The notes: generated from the letters alone by a model not told the origin. A stretch of DNA of 64,000 bases from CAVVEQ01 sp963804865 (GCA_963804865.1 CAWDSH010000001.1:1178001-1242000), one strand, 5' to 3'; shown: positions 27,189 to 35,673, numbered from the stretch's first letter. Numbers and translations are program-made.

Positions 27189-27770
27189 ATGTCCACACCC
27201 AACCCTGATGACAGCCAGTTCGAAGAGTTCATCGAAGAACCAGCTCGCCGGAGAAGCAGTAACCGTAATTTTTATGTCGCCATCGGCATCCTGGGTTTCC
27301 TGACCATTGCGACCCTCGTCGTGATGGTGGTGGTTGCGACCACGATCGTCCCGGCGCAGAACGCGCAGCGGGCACAGCAAGCCGCCCAGATCTACGCGGC
27401 CAATACCGCCACGTCCATCGCTGCCACCTCCAGGGCGGCAACGGAGCAATTCCTGCTCACCCCCAGTGCCACCCCCATCCCCACCAATACGCCCATCCCC
27501 ACATCGACACCCGTGCTGGCCATGGGCTCACCCACGCCTGCCCAATCCCTCGCGCCTGAAGACGCAGCGCATACCGCCACCATCGCAGCCATGCTAACCC
27601 AGGGCGCGATCAGCGGCAGCGGCACCCCGGCGGTCACGGTCACCCCGGGCGGATTACCCGATACCGGCGTCGGCGATGATATCGATATCCCCATGCTGGT
27701 AGGGTTGGCGGTCTTGTTCGTAGCCATCATCCTCTTTGTCCGCAAATTGAGGTTGTCCAACCAATCTTGA
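27189..27770 (+). CDS. Membrane protein with Thr/Pro stalk and LPDTG-type C terminus
   Basis: 193 residues. An acidic start and basic RRRSSNRN are followed by a membrane helix at about 21-43, then an Ala/Gln-rich region, a TPIPTNTPIPTSTP stalk (about 97-110), and at the C terminus LPDTG (about 155-159), a hydrophobic stretch and the basic tail RKLRLSNQS. LPxTG plus helix plus positive tail is the layout of sortase substrates, although the N-terminal helix is not a clear cleavable signal. GAGGAG lies 10 nt before the ATG. Last gene before a strong terminator. Confidence 0.72.
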   Translation: MSTPNPDDSQFEEFIEEPARRRSSNRNFYVAIGILGFLTIATLVVMVVVATTIVPAQNAQRAQQAAQIYAANTATSIAATSRAATEQFLLTPSATPIPTNTPIPTSTPVLAMGSPTPAQSLAPEDAAHTATIAAMLTQGAISGSGTPAVTVTPGGLPDTGVGDDIDIPMLVGLAVLFVAIILFVRKLRLSNQS

Positions 27771-27822
27771 GAATCCCCCTCCAAAGGGTTCTGAGTCCCT
27801 CCTCTGTGTTACCTCCATGTTT

Positions 27823-27862
27823 GCGAAACCACCCTCCTGACGGAGGGTGGTTTCGCTATTTA
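27823..27862. terminator. Bidirectional terminator
   Basis: Perfect 15-bp stem GCGAAACCACCCTCC / GGAGGGTGGTTTCGC with TGAC loop, followed by TATTTATT on the plus strand. It separates the convergent envelope block and the phosphohexomutase gene. Confidence 0.85.
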
Positions 27863-29323
27863 TTAAGTAAAACTTGCAGCGATCTTCTCGCCGTACCCCA
27901 GGAGTGCCTTGACCATCTCCTGGCTGCGGCCTTCGGCATAGACCCGCAGCACGGGTTCGGTTCCCGAGGGACGGATGAGCAGCCATGAATCATCTTCCAG
28001 CAGGTACTTGACACCATCGAAGGAGCAGGTCTCTTTGACTTTGACCTCACCGATCGCTTTGGGGGCTTCGGCTTCAAGCTTTTGTGCCATCTTCTCTTTC
28101 GCTACCGGGTATTTCAGGCGCATGTCTTTGCGCTCGTAAAACGCCGGGCCAACGTCCGCAAGCAGGTCCTCGACCAGTTCATACAGGCTTTTTTGGGCAT
28201 CCGCCACCATCTCGAGGATCAGCAATCCCATCACGATGCCGTCACCCTCGGGGATATGCCCCTTGAAGGAAATGCCTCCGGATTCTTCGCCGCCGATGAG
28301 CACGTCTTCCTTCAGCATGTAATCGGCGATATGGTTGAAACCCACCGGCGTTTCATGCACGGTCAACCCGTAGCGCTCTGCCAGCCGGTCGATCATGCGC
28401 GTGGTGGAAACCGTGCGCACCACGGAGCCCTTCCAGCCGCGTTTCTCCACCAGGTAGCGTAAGGCCAATGCCATGATCTTATGGGGATCGACGAAATTGC
28501 CACGCTCATCCATGGCACCAATGCGGTCGGCATCCCCATCGGTTGCCAGGCCGAAACTGCCCAGCCCGGTGCTGATCGCGCCTGCCAGCGAACCGAGATA
28601 CCGGGAAATGGGCTCGGGGTGCACTCCGCCAAAGCCCGGGTTCATCTCGCCGCGGATTTCCGCCACCTCACAGCCGGTGCCCTGCAGGATACCCTTGATC
28701 ACACCTCTGCCCGAGCCGTACATCGAATCGACCACAATGCGCTGCGGATTCTCGGCAATGACATCGAATTTGATCAATTTGCGCAGGTGCTCGTTGTAAT
28801 CGGGGATCGGGTTAAACCGTTGGATCAACTTGGCAGTACGTGCCTGGTCAAATTCCATCAGGTTGGGACCACGCCCGCGTTCTTCGTTGTCATTTAAATA
28901 AACTTCAACCCGCCTGCACTGCTCCGGTGATGCCGAATTGGCACCGGCAGCTTTCAATTTCACCCCGTTGTAACGCGGGGCGTTATGGGATGCCGTGATC
29001 ATGATGCCGGCAATGGCATTCAAATTTTTAACAGCGTAAGAAATGGCAGGTGTAGGCGCATCGGATTGCGAAAGATACACCGTGAAGCCATTTCCAGCCA
29101 GGACGCGCGCAGCTTCACTCGCGTATCGATCCGAGAGAAAACGAGTATCAAATCCGACCACCATTTTCTTGCGGTCCGGCGCTTTGGGCAGCTTTAATCC
29201 ATTGATCCAGGTATCGGATGCCACCGCGTCGGCGATCGCCTGGCTCACCAGGCGGAGGTTGGTGTAGGTGAAGGTATCCGAGATGACAGCCCGCCAGCCG
29301 TCCGTTCCAAAATGAATTGTCAT
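27863..29323 (-). CDS. Phosphoglucomutase/phosphomannomutase family protein
   Basis: Alpha-D-phosphohexomutase that interconverts sugar 1- and 6-phosphates, cytosolic. Four-domain family of 486 residues. Domain 1 carries the phosphoserine loop TASHNAP with Ser112, domain 2 the magnesium loop DGDADR (about 250-255), domain 3 the sugar-binding GGEESGG (about 319-325), and domain 4 the phosphate-binding RPSGTEPVLRVYAEG. Start ATG preceded by GGAG. It can supply hexose-1-phosphates for the polysaccharide genes and, with galactokinase, link to glycolysis. Substrate between glucose, mannose and glucosamine is undecided. Confidence 0.9.
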   Translation of the reverse strand: MTIHFGTDGWRAVISDTFTYTNLRLVSQAIADAVASDTWINGLKLPKAPDRKKMVVGFDTRFLSDRYASEAARVLAGNGFTVYLSQSDAPTPAISYAVKNLNAIAGIMITASHNAPRYNGVKLKAAGANSASPEQCRRVEVYLNDNEERGRGPNLMEFDQARTAKLIQRFNPIPDYNEHLRKLIKFDVIAENPQRIVVDSMYGSGRGVIKGILQGTGCEVAEIRGEMNPGFGGVHPEPISRYLGSLAGAISTGLGSFGLATDGDADRIGAMDERGNFVDPHKIMALALRYLVEKRGWKGSVVRTVSTTRMIDRLAERYGLTVHETPVGFNHIADYMLKEDVLIGGEESGGISFKGHIPEGDGIVMGLLILEMVADAQKSLYELVEDLLADVGPAFYERKDMRLKYPVAKEKMAQKLEAEAPKAIGEVKVKETCSFDGVKYLLEDDSWLLIRPSGTEPVLRVYAEGRSQEMVKALLGYGEKIAASFT

Positions 29324-29369
29324 TCAATTCTCCAAAAGGTCAAAGGTGTTTTTCAGACAAGCGCCAATT

Positions 29370-30545
29370 TTACCACGACGGCGCGGGAGTCGCGGTGGTC
29401 AGCAGGTCGCGCACGATCCATCCCTCACGGTTGTCGTTCAAGCGCACGTGGATCCATATCGTTGTACCGTCTTCAACCGTATCCGGCAGGACGTAGACCA
29501 AATAACCATTGAGCAGGCTGGCGATGATCCTGGCTCCAAAATTGGGTGCTTCACGAATAATAGCGCCATTCCCGTCCAATGCCTGGATATAGGCCTGTGC
29601 CAGGGTTGGCTCCGGTGTCAGAGTTGGTGTACCTGTATTCGTTGGGATCAGGGTGTTCGTTGGTGTGACCGTTTCAGTGGGGGTGATGGTGGGCGTTTCG
29701 GTGATGGTGGCGGTGCTTGTCATGGTCGGCACTGGCGTTGGCAGGGCCACCTGTGCTGTGACGGCTGTTCCAAAGCCGAGCAGCGCCACCAGGATCGCTG
29801 CGCAGATGAGCACGATGGATGTCGCCAGTCCATATCCAAAGAAGTTGCGCGGTCGTATACGCATGAACACCAGGGTCAACGTGACGACCAGGGCAGTCCA
29901 GGCGAGATGCACAAGAAAAACGATCATTCCGTCAGGCCAAAGCCCTTGTACACCACTGGTGAGCCCAAAGCCTGCCACACCAATTGGAACATATAGTTCA
30001 TAAGCGATCGCGACGCTGGCCACCAGCGGTCTCTGGTTTGGTGAGCGCAGCAGGAAATAGGTGGTTAACGCGGCGCCAACCGTCAGGAGCAATAAATCCG
30101 GCCAGGAGAAAACAGTATGGTATGTGGCATTCAGGTAGAGGAATCCTTTGAAAAACCTGCCGAACAAGCCTGCCACCAGGCTGAATATGAAGACGATCAC
30201 GCTTCCCAGGGTGATCCCACCCAGGCACTGCAGGAAGAACCTCGCCGATCCCACGATGGTCGCCAGTCCCAAACCCAAAGCTGGGGACATAAAAGGAGCC
30301 AGCAGGGCTGCCAGAATGTAGAGCGCCGGGGCGTCGAAGAAGATGGCAAAACAAAGTGCCAGCCCGGAAAGGATGGTAAAAATGAAAAAATCTCCAGTGG
30401 GAATAACCTTGCTTGCCAGTTCGATTAAATACGCTGTGCGGTCGTTCTCATCTTCCGGCAATAACTGGCGTCGATCGCGCCTGCGCCTGGCGGGTGGCAG
30501 GTCGAATCCGGCGGGGGGGAGAGGTTCGCTGTTTGGCAGGCTCAT
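29370..30545 (-). CDS. DUF389-like membrane protein with C-terminal SH3-type extracellular domain
   Basis: 391 residues. N-terminal cytoplasmic tail is proline/arginine-rich; about eight hydrophobic segments follow, with the DUF389-like FFDAPALYILAALLAPFMSPALG pattern near 75-97. After the last helix (about 245-268) a T/P repeat stalk (TPTITPTETVTPTNT and similar) leads to an SH3-like domain of about 80 residues, with GNGAIIREAPNFGARIIASL and GWIVRDLL. Bacterial SH3 domains often bind the cell wall. It overlaps the HAD gene stop (ATGA). Function of DUF389 membrane domains is not established. Confidence 0.78.
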   Translation of the reverse strand: MSLPNSEPLPPAGFDLPPARRRRDRRQLLPEDENDRTAYLIELASKVIPTGDFFIFTILSGLALCFAIFFDAPALYILAALLAPFMSPALGLGLATIVGSARFFLQCLGGITLGSVIVFIFSLVAGLFGRFFKGFLYLNATYHTVFSWPDLLLLTVGAALTTYFLLRSPNQRPLVASVAIAYELYVPIGVAGFGLTSGVQGLWPDGMIVFLVHLAWTALVVTLTLVFMRIRPRNFFGYGLATSIVLICAAILVALLGFGTAVTAQVALPTPVPTMTSTATITETPTITPTETVTPTNTLIPTNTGTPTLTPEPTLAQAYIQALDGNGAIIREAPNFGARIIASLLNGYLVYVLPDTVEDGTTIWIHVRLNDNREGWIVRDLLTTATPAPSW

Positions 30546-31012
30546 CTTCTTAGGGTAGCTATCATCCTTGGTGGTTTTGTGATCAGATCAAAAGCGCTGA
30601 AAATATTGGGCACGATGATATCCGCAGCCATCATGGATTCTACATGAGTTCCTTCGGGTGAGAGGATGCATATGCCCAATCCTGCTGATTTAAGCATTTT
30701 GGCATCATTGGCTCCCTGGCCGATGGCAATGACCTCCCGGCTGCCCAATTTGGATATGATATCTGCTTTTTGTGCTGCCTCATCACCTGGCGCCAACCGG
30801 ATGGCATTCAAGCCCAATATCTGATCGATTTCGTGTTGCCGTCCATGGGTATCCGCGGTAACCAGGTGAATTTTCAAGATTTGTAATACGGCGCTGATGC
30901 ACTCCGTGATCCCTTCGATCAGCGATCCATCCAGGGTGAGGGTTCCATTTACGTCACAGACCAGGTGCTCGAAATGTACTTTGCCATGGCCGGGGATATC
31001 CAGATCTATCAT
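30542..31012 (-). CDS. HAD-superfamily phosphatase-like protein, soluble P-type-ATPase type
   Basis: 156 residues. The HAD nucleophile motif is CDVNGTLTLDG (Asp about residue 21) with Asn in place of the second Asp of DxD, as in the soluble P-type-ATPase-like (COG4087) group. Motif III/IV appears as AIGQGANDAKMLKSAGLGI (about 112-130). Start is placed at the ATG of MIDLD because TATAAT at 31024-31019 ends 6 nt upstream; a longer frame starting at 31030 would overlap that promoter. The stop overlaps the DUF389-like gene start. Substrate unknown. Confidence 0.8.
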   Translation of the reverse strand: MIDLDIPGHGKVHFEHLVCDVNGTLTLDGSLIEGITECISAVLQILKIHLVTADTHGRQHEIDQILGLNAIRLAPGDEAAQKADIISKLGSREVIAIGQGANDAKMLKSAGLGICILSPEGTHVESMMAADIIVPNIFSAFDLITKPPRMIATLRR

Positions 31013-31018
31013 TAAATA

Positions 31019-31024
31019 ATTATA
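31019..31024 (-). promoter_or_regulatory. -10 element of the HAD gene, leaderless type
   Basis: TATAAT on the minus strand, TATTTA spacer of 6 nt, then ATG at 31012. Confidence 0.6.
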
Positions 31025-31090
31025 ATACAAGCCTCAAATCGAACTTCTGCTTCTCAGGGTAAAATAAGGAGGTACACACCGGAGTCAACC

Positions 31091-32090
31091 TTGAAAACCA
31101 AATTTCCTGCAATTATCCTCCTATTAGCATTCTTTCTTTCTGCTTGTGGCGGTGACTCTCCCCCCGATGTGACCGCAACGCCCACCATTGCTCCTTCTCC
31201 GACCGTCACTCCAACCTCGCTCCCCGCAACCGTCGTCCTGGTCACTCAGAATACGCCGGATGCTGCTGATCTGCCCCGCATCCAGCAGGCTTTGGGTGAG
31301 CTTGCGGATGCCAGTGGCTTGTTGTTCGAAATCCGGGAATCCCTCCCTTCTGCTGAGCTCGGTTCTCACCAAAAGGTCATCGTCTTCCTGTCGCTGCCTG
31401 CTGATCTTGCGGAATTGGCCGCTGCTGCCCCCACAACCCAATTTGCCGTGATGGGATCCGCCATTCAGGTTCAAGCCGCCAACATCTCGACGATCAAATC
31501 TCAACCTGAATACCAGGCTTTCCTGGCTGGTTATGCCTCCACTGTGTTGGCTGCAGATTGGCGTGCTGCCGGTTTGCTGCCCGATATTTCAGCCGGAGGA
31601 TTTGAACCTGGCACAGGTATATGAGAATGGCGGTAATTATTACTGCGGAACCTGCTCGCCTATCTATCCACCTTACGTGAAATTTCCCCTGGTGGGCACT
31701 CTTCCAGCGGGTAGCGATGCCAATAGTTGGATTGGGTCAGCCAGCCAGTTGATCCCAAACACCATCTATGTCTTTTACGTTGCACCCCAGGTCGCCAGTA
31801 CCGACCTTTACAATTACCTTGTCAGCCAGAACGTTCTCATCCTGGGTGGGGCATCACCGCTGCCGGAAGCGCTTCCCCGTTGGGCAGGCACCATTCGCGA
31901 GGATATCGTCCTCCCACTGCAGGAGCTCTGGCCGCAGTTGATCGCGGGTGAAGGCGGGCAGACGGTCAATGCAAATCTGGTTATTACTGAAGTCAACCCG
32001 GGTTTCCTGAGCGAGGGCAGGCTTAATGCCATCAACGAGATCATACCGCTGCTTCGCCGAGGGCTAATTCTTCCCACTGATATTCAATAA
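31091..32090 (+). CDS. Lipoprotein, split by one frameshift
   Basis: Secreted lipoprotein of about 332 residues. Starts with a TTG codon (MKTKFPAIILLLAFFLSAC) with a lipobox LSAC at about 16-19, then a T/P-rich linker and a soluble domain whose VLVTQNTPDAADLPRIQQALGEL opening resembles BMP/PnrA-type binding proteins, a weak likeness. The first frame ends at 31624, just after the ADWRAAGLLPDIS region. Removing one T of the TTT at 31601-31603 continues with LNLAQVYENGGNYYCGTCSP and runs to 32090. GGAG lies upstream of the start. Ligand unknown. Confidence 0.72.
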
Positions 32091-32121
32091 ATAAACGGGC
32101 TTGCAGCCCGCTTATTTTTTC
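32091..32121. terminator. Terminator between convergent genes
   Basis: Stem ATAAaCGGGC / GCCCGcTTAT (one mismatch) with TTGCA loop, followed by TTTTTT. It ends the lipoprotein transcript. Confidence 0.75.
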
Positions 32122-32750
32122 TCTCCACTTGATCCCAAGAATTCTTCAGCTGTTGCTACCCCCGGGGCTGAAATACCCTTGCGCCTGAGCACTGGTAGAA
32201 AGGTCATCGCCAGGATCTTGATATCCAGCCAGAGCGACCAGTGGTCCACATACCAGACATCCAGTTTGAATTTATCCTCCCAGGAAAGCGCGTTGCGCCC
32301 GTTCACTTGTGCCCAGCCGGTCATCCCGGGGAGCACGTCATGCCGGCGCGCCTGCTCGGCTGAATAGCGCGGCAGGTACTGCACCAGCAGCGGGCGCGGC
32401 CCCACCAGGCTCATTTCACCTTTTAATACATTGATCAGCTCCGGCAGCTCATCGAGACTGTAAGAGCGCAGGAAGTTGCCGATCCTGGTCAGCCGTTCGG
32501 CATCCGGCAGCGGTTTCCCATCCGGGTCCACCGCATCACGCATGGTGCGGAACTTGATATTGGTGAAAAGCTCGCCCTTGTATCCCGGACGCACCTGGGT
32601 GAAGATCACCGGCCAACCCTGTCTGATCAACAGAATGATGCCAATGATCAGCGTGAATGGAGAAATCAAAATGAAACCAGGAATGGTCAAAACCAGGTCA
32701 AAAAAACGCTTCGAAAACGGCATGCCTTTCGGCAGCAGCTTGAATGCCAT
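32112..32750 (-). CDS. Sugar-phosphate transferase (polyprenyl-phosphate glycosyl-1-P transferase)
   Basis: Initiating enzyme of polysaccharide synthesis that loads a sugar-1-phosphate onto undecaprenyl phosphate. 212 residues, single re-entrant or spanning helix at about 18-43 after KRFFDLVL, then the catalytic core: KFRTMRD (about 67-73), SLDELPELINVLKGEMSLVGPRPL (DE pair about 98-99), and the GMTGWAQVNGRN segment. Length matches the minimal PglC-like class. Start ATG is preceded by TAGAAT with a 6-nt gap. It could start the glycan made by the 10.6-17 kb block, although it is 15 kb away. Confidence 0.9.
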   Translation of the reverse strand: MAFKLLPKGMPFSKRFFDLVLTIPGFILISPFTLIIGIILLIRQGWPVIFTQVRPGYKGELFTNIKFRTMRDAVDPDGKPLPDAERLTRIGNFLRSYSLDELPELINVLKGEMSLVGPRPLLVQYLPRYSAEQARRHDVLPGMTGWAQVNGRNALSWEDKFKLDVWYVDHWSLWLDIKILAMTFLPVLRRKGISAPGVATAEEFLGSSGEKK

Positions 32751-32756
32751 GACATG

Positions 32757-32762
32757 ATTCTA
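32757..32762 (-). promoter_or_regulatory. -10 element of the sugar-phosphate transferase gene, leaderless type
   Basis: TAGAAT on the minus strand, CATGTC spacer of 6 nt, then ATG at 32750. Confidence 0.5.
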
Positions 32763-32828
32763 CCAGTGATACAATTTTGCCATTCGATACATGGGATATA
32801 ATTTATCCCAACCTGGAGGTTAACAGCG

Positions 32829-33062
32829 ATGATGAAGATTTCAATTCAATACTGCACAGAATGACACTACACTGATGAAGCCACCAGTCTGGTGGTTGAA
32901 CTCCTTAAACGATTTGAAGCAAAAATTGAATCAATCACACTTTTACCCTCGGGAGGTGGCCGATTTGAAGTCGTCGTCAATGGTCAGCTGATTTACTCCA
33001 AGCTGTCCACCGGGCGGCATGCCCTGCCCGGCGAAGTGGAAGGATTGATCGCCAAACTCTGA
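32829..33062 (+). CDS. SelW/Rdx-family selenoprotein with in-frame UGA (CxxU)
   Basis: Thioredoxin-like Rdx family protein (SelW/SelT/SelH type), probably a redox protein. The frame reads MMKISIQYCTE then UGA (32862-32864) and continues without another stop to 33062, giving 77 residues. The Cys-x-x-Sec motif CTEU lies at about residues 9-12, exactly where the family's CxxC/CxxU redox site is. Downstream, LLPSGGGRFEVVVNG and LIYSKLSTGRH match the Rdx fold. GGAGG lies 8 nt before the first ATG. A hairpin suitable as a bacterial SECIS starts 16 nt after the UGA. Without recoding this would be an 11-residue peptide, so ordinary gene finders miss it. Confidence 0.87.
32881..32895 (+). promoter_or_regulatory. 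Bacterial SECIS candidate of the SelW-like gene
   Basis: Hairpin CCACC / GGTGG closing an AGTCT loop, starting 16 nt after the UGA codon. Bacterial SECIS elements have a short apical loop, often containing GU as in the GGUCU loop of E. coli fdhF, at this distance. Confidence 0.6.
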
Positions 33063-33076
33063 TCAGGAAGGTTTTT

Positions 33077-34063
33077 ATGGCAAAGAAAGGTCGTGTTTTC
33101 TCCGGCGCCCGTCCCACGGGACGCCAGCATCTGGGCAATTACCTGGGAGCGATCAAAAATTATGTCGCTCTCCAGGACGATTACGAATGCGTCTACTGCA
33201 TCGTCGATCTACACGCGCTGACTACCATGGAATCGACCGGGGACCTGAAGAACAACTGCTTCGAGATGGCTCTCGATTGGTTGGCAGCCGGTATCCGCCC
33301 GCAGGAAACGATCATGTTCATCCAGTCGCATGTCCCCCAGGTCACCGAGCTGCACACCATCCTTTCCATGGTCACCCCAATGGGCAAACTCACCGACCTG
33401 CCCACCTTCAAAGAGAAGGTCCGTGAAAATCCGAACAATGTGAATTACGGATTGTTGGGTTACCCGGTCCTGATGACGGCAGATATCGTGCTGTATAAAT
33501 CCGATCTGGTGCCGGTGGGCGTGGACCAGGCTCCTCATATCGAATTCGCGCGTGAGATTGTCCGCTCCTTCAACTACGCTTATAAAACCAATGTGTTGAT
33601 CGAACCCAAAATGAAAGCCACCGCTGTGCCCAAGGTCATTGGGACCGACGGCGTCCAGAAGATGAGCAAGAGCCTCAATAATCATATCGAGCTTGCATTT
33701 ACACCCGAAGAAACACTCAAGAAAGTGATGACCATGGTCACCGATCCGGCACGCATCCGCCGCAGCGATCCCGGCAACCCGGATGTTTGCAATGTGTTCT
33801 CTTTCCACAAGGTGTTTTCCAATCCGGATGAAATTCAGATGGTGAACACGGAATGCCGGCGGGCAGGCATTGGCTGCGTGGAATGCAAGCAGTTGATGGC
33901 CAGGAATCTCAACACCCACCTCGAACCCTTCCGGGTAAAACGGTCAGATCTAGCCAAAGACCCTGCTGCCATCTGGGATATCCTACATGACGGTGCACAA
34001 CGCGCCAGGGTTATCGCCGAAAAAACGATGGTCGAGGTACGTGCCGCAGTAGGGCTGGCTTGA
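33077..34063 (+). CDS. trpS: Tryptophanyl-tRNA synthetase
   Basis: Class Ic aminoacyl-tRNA synthetase that charges tRNA-Trp. HIGH-type motif PTGRQHLGN (about 13-21) and KMSKS in GVQKMSKSLNN (about 192-202). 328 residues, normal for bacterial TrpS. The C-terminal part carries CRRAGIGCVECK, with several Cys that may bind zinc or an iron-sulfur cluster in some lineages. AGGAAGG precedes the ATG. It lies 14 nt after the SelW-like gene and 9 nt before dtd, so a SelW-trpS-dtd transcript is likely. Confidence 0.95.
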   Translation: MAKKGRVFSGARPTGRQHLGNYLGAIKNYVALQDDYECVYCIVDLHALTTMESTGDLKNNCFEMALDWLAAGIRPQETIMFIQSHVPQVTELHTILSMVTPMGKLTDLPTFKEKVRENPNNVNYGLLGYPVLMTADIVLYKSDLVPVGVDQAPHIEFAREIVRSFNYAYKTNVLIEPKMKATAVPKVIGTDGVQKMSKSLNNHIELAFTPEETLKKVMTMVTDPARIRRSDPGNPDVCNVFSFHKVFSNPDEIQMVNTECRRAGIGCVECKQLMARNLNTHLEPFRVKRSDLAKDPAAIWDILHDGAQRARVIAEKTMVEVRAAVGLA

Positions 34064-34072
34064 AGCGGTCCC

Positions 34073-34510
34073 ATGCGTGCCGTTGTTCAGCGGGTCACTT
34101 CAGCCAGCGTTTCAGTTGACAACAAAATCATCTCTGCCATCGATGCCGGCTTGATGATCCTGCTTGGTGTGGGACCGAATGACAATGAAGGGAATGCCCA
34201 GGCGCTGGCAAAAAAGATCGCTGCGCTGCGCATTTTTTCCGATGACCAGGGCAAAATGAATTTATCCATCCTGGATATTGGCGGCAAGGCCATCGTCGTT
34301 TCCCAATTCACCCTGTATGCTGACACCCACAAAGGCAACCGCCCATCCTTCATCGATGCTGCTCCACCCGAGCTTGCCAGCCCACTCTGTGATAAATTTA
34401 TTGACTTGCTCCGCATTGAAGGTGTGCCCACCCTCAGTGGTGAGTTCGGTGCGCACATGGTACTTAGGATCGTCAATGATGGTCCTGTGACGATCCTGTT
34501 GGATTTGTAA
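34073..34510 (+). CDS. dtd: D-aminoacyl-tRNA deacylase
   Basis: Hydrolyses D-amino acids wrongly attached to tRNA. 145 residues, the full DTD fold. Signature motifs SQFTLYAD (about 77-84) and the cis-proline motif NDGPVT (about 135-140; canonical NxGPxT) are present. MRAVVQRVTSASVSV at the N terminus is typical. Placed directly after trpS, with which it shares tRNA quality control, and before a strong terminator. Confidence 0.95.
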   Translation: MRAVVQRVTSASVSVDNKIISAIDAGLMILLGVGPNDNEGNAQALAKKIAALRIFSDDQGKMNLSILDIGGKAIVVSQFTLYADTHKGNRPSFIDAAPPELASPLCDKFIDLLRIEGVPTLSGEFGAHMVLRIVNDGPVTILLDL

Positions 34511-34514
34511 TAAA

Positions 34515-34540
34515 GAGCCTGCCGATTGGCAGGCTCCTTA
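34515..34540. terminator. Terminator between convergent genes
   Basis: Stem GAGCCTGCC / GGCAGGCTC with GATT loop, followed by CTTACT; lies between dtd and the repeat membrane protein. Confidence 0.75.
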
Positions 34541-34546
34541 CTAATG

Positions 34547-35521
34547 TTATGCGGTTTTCAGCGGTCGTATAGCAACGACCAGGAAAATTACACCGCACAG
34601 GATCAACGCCACCGGCGTGATCAGGTTCTCTTTCATCCCAAGAGATACAGATAGCACGCTGATAATTCCAAGACCGGCTGCCGGGTAAATCGCCCAGCCT
34701 GTTTGATGGACTGCGCGTTTCAGCCAGAGCACAAAGAATGTAAGCGCCATGCCAAACAGTGTCAATCCGGTGAGAAGGGTATCAGTTTCAATATGAAAAA
34801 ACTTGCTGCTGTAATAATTCGCCGGGAACAATTCACCTACCAGGACGGTTACCATGATGGTTGTGAAGATGCCGCCGGGGATGAGCGCCCACCATTTATT
34901 ATTGTCCATCAGGTAAATGATGATAAAAGGCAGACCCAATCCAAGGACTGCAATGACGCCACTCCACACGCTATCACCGATCACAGAAACGATCGCAAGG
35001 GAACTCATGATGATGCCGGGGATCAATGCCCACCACTGTTTGTGATCGCGCAGGAAAACGATCAGGAAAGGTGTGCCGATCGCAGCCAGGAAACCGCCAC
35101 CCACCAATTCATCCTGCAGCTGGCTGCTCAAACCGATCAGGATGGCGAGCATGCACATGATCCAGGCGGGGATAAGCAGTCCCCAGTTCTTGCCCTTTTC
35201 AATGAAGTATCCGACCAGGAAGGGCAATCCGACCGCACTGAGCATCAGGGAAGCGATCATGGGTGATTCATTCCCTTGGTTAATCAGAGACATGATACCG
35301 GCCAGCGCGGCAAAGATCAGCGTTGGAAACAACAAGGCCCAATTACGAATACCGGATGTGAAGTAAACCAAGAAAAAGATGACACTGGCTCCGCCAAAAA
35401 CCAACGCCCAAATCCCAGGTGCATTCCTGAGAGTTTCCGGCAAAAAATGCTGCAATAAACCCAGACCACCAAAAATGATCAGGATTATCCCCCAAACTAA
35501 AGAAGAACGATTCTTTTTCAT
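34547..35521 (-). CDS. Membrane protein with internal repeats (WALIPG type)
   Basis: 324 residues, about ten hydrophobic segments. An internal repeat of about 50 residues recurs around a conserved Trp: RNWALLFP, KNWGLLIP, KQWWALIPG, NKWWALIPG, each followed by a membrane helix and a glycine-rich GxPFxxxYxx segment (VGLPFLVGYF, IGTPFLIVFL, LGLPFIIIYL). The N terminus (SLVWGIILIIFGGLGLLQ) resembles the LiaF/phage-shock-type membrane domain. Start is the ATG of MKKNRS behind GGAGG. No function known; repeat structure suggests duplication of a two-helix unit. Confidence 0.77.
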   Translation of the reverse strand: MKKNRSSLVWGIILIIFGGLGLLQHFLPETLRNAPGIWALVFGGASVIFFLVYFTSGIRNWALLFPTLIFAALAGIMSLINQGNESPMIASLMLSAVGLPFLVGYFIEKGKNWGLLIPAWIMCMLAILIGLSSQLQDELVGGGFLAAIGTPFLIVFLRDHKQWWALIPGIIMSSLAIVSVIGDSVWSGVIAVLGLGLPFIIIYLMDNNKWWALIPGGIFTTIMVTVLVGELFPANYYSSKFFHIETDTLLTGLTLFGMALTFFVLWLKRAVHQTGWAIYPAAGLGIISVLSVSLGMKENLITPVALILCGVIFLVVAIRPLKTA

Positions 35522-35673
35522 ATCAGACCTCCAAAAAACATATTTGTACACCTGCAAGTCTATCCCACCCCTAATTTTTTGGTATTGGTCAGATGTATAA
35601 ATTCAGGATGAACGAATAACGGATATTTTTTTAGAATCAACCTTGGATATTTAGACACCAGCCGGGTGATGGG

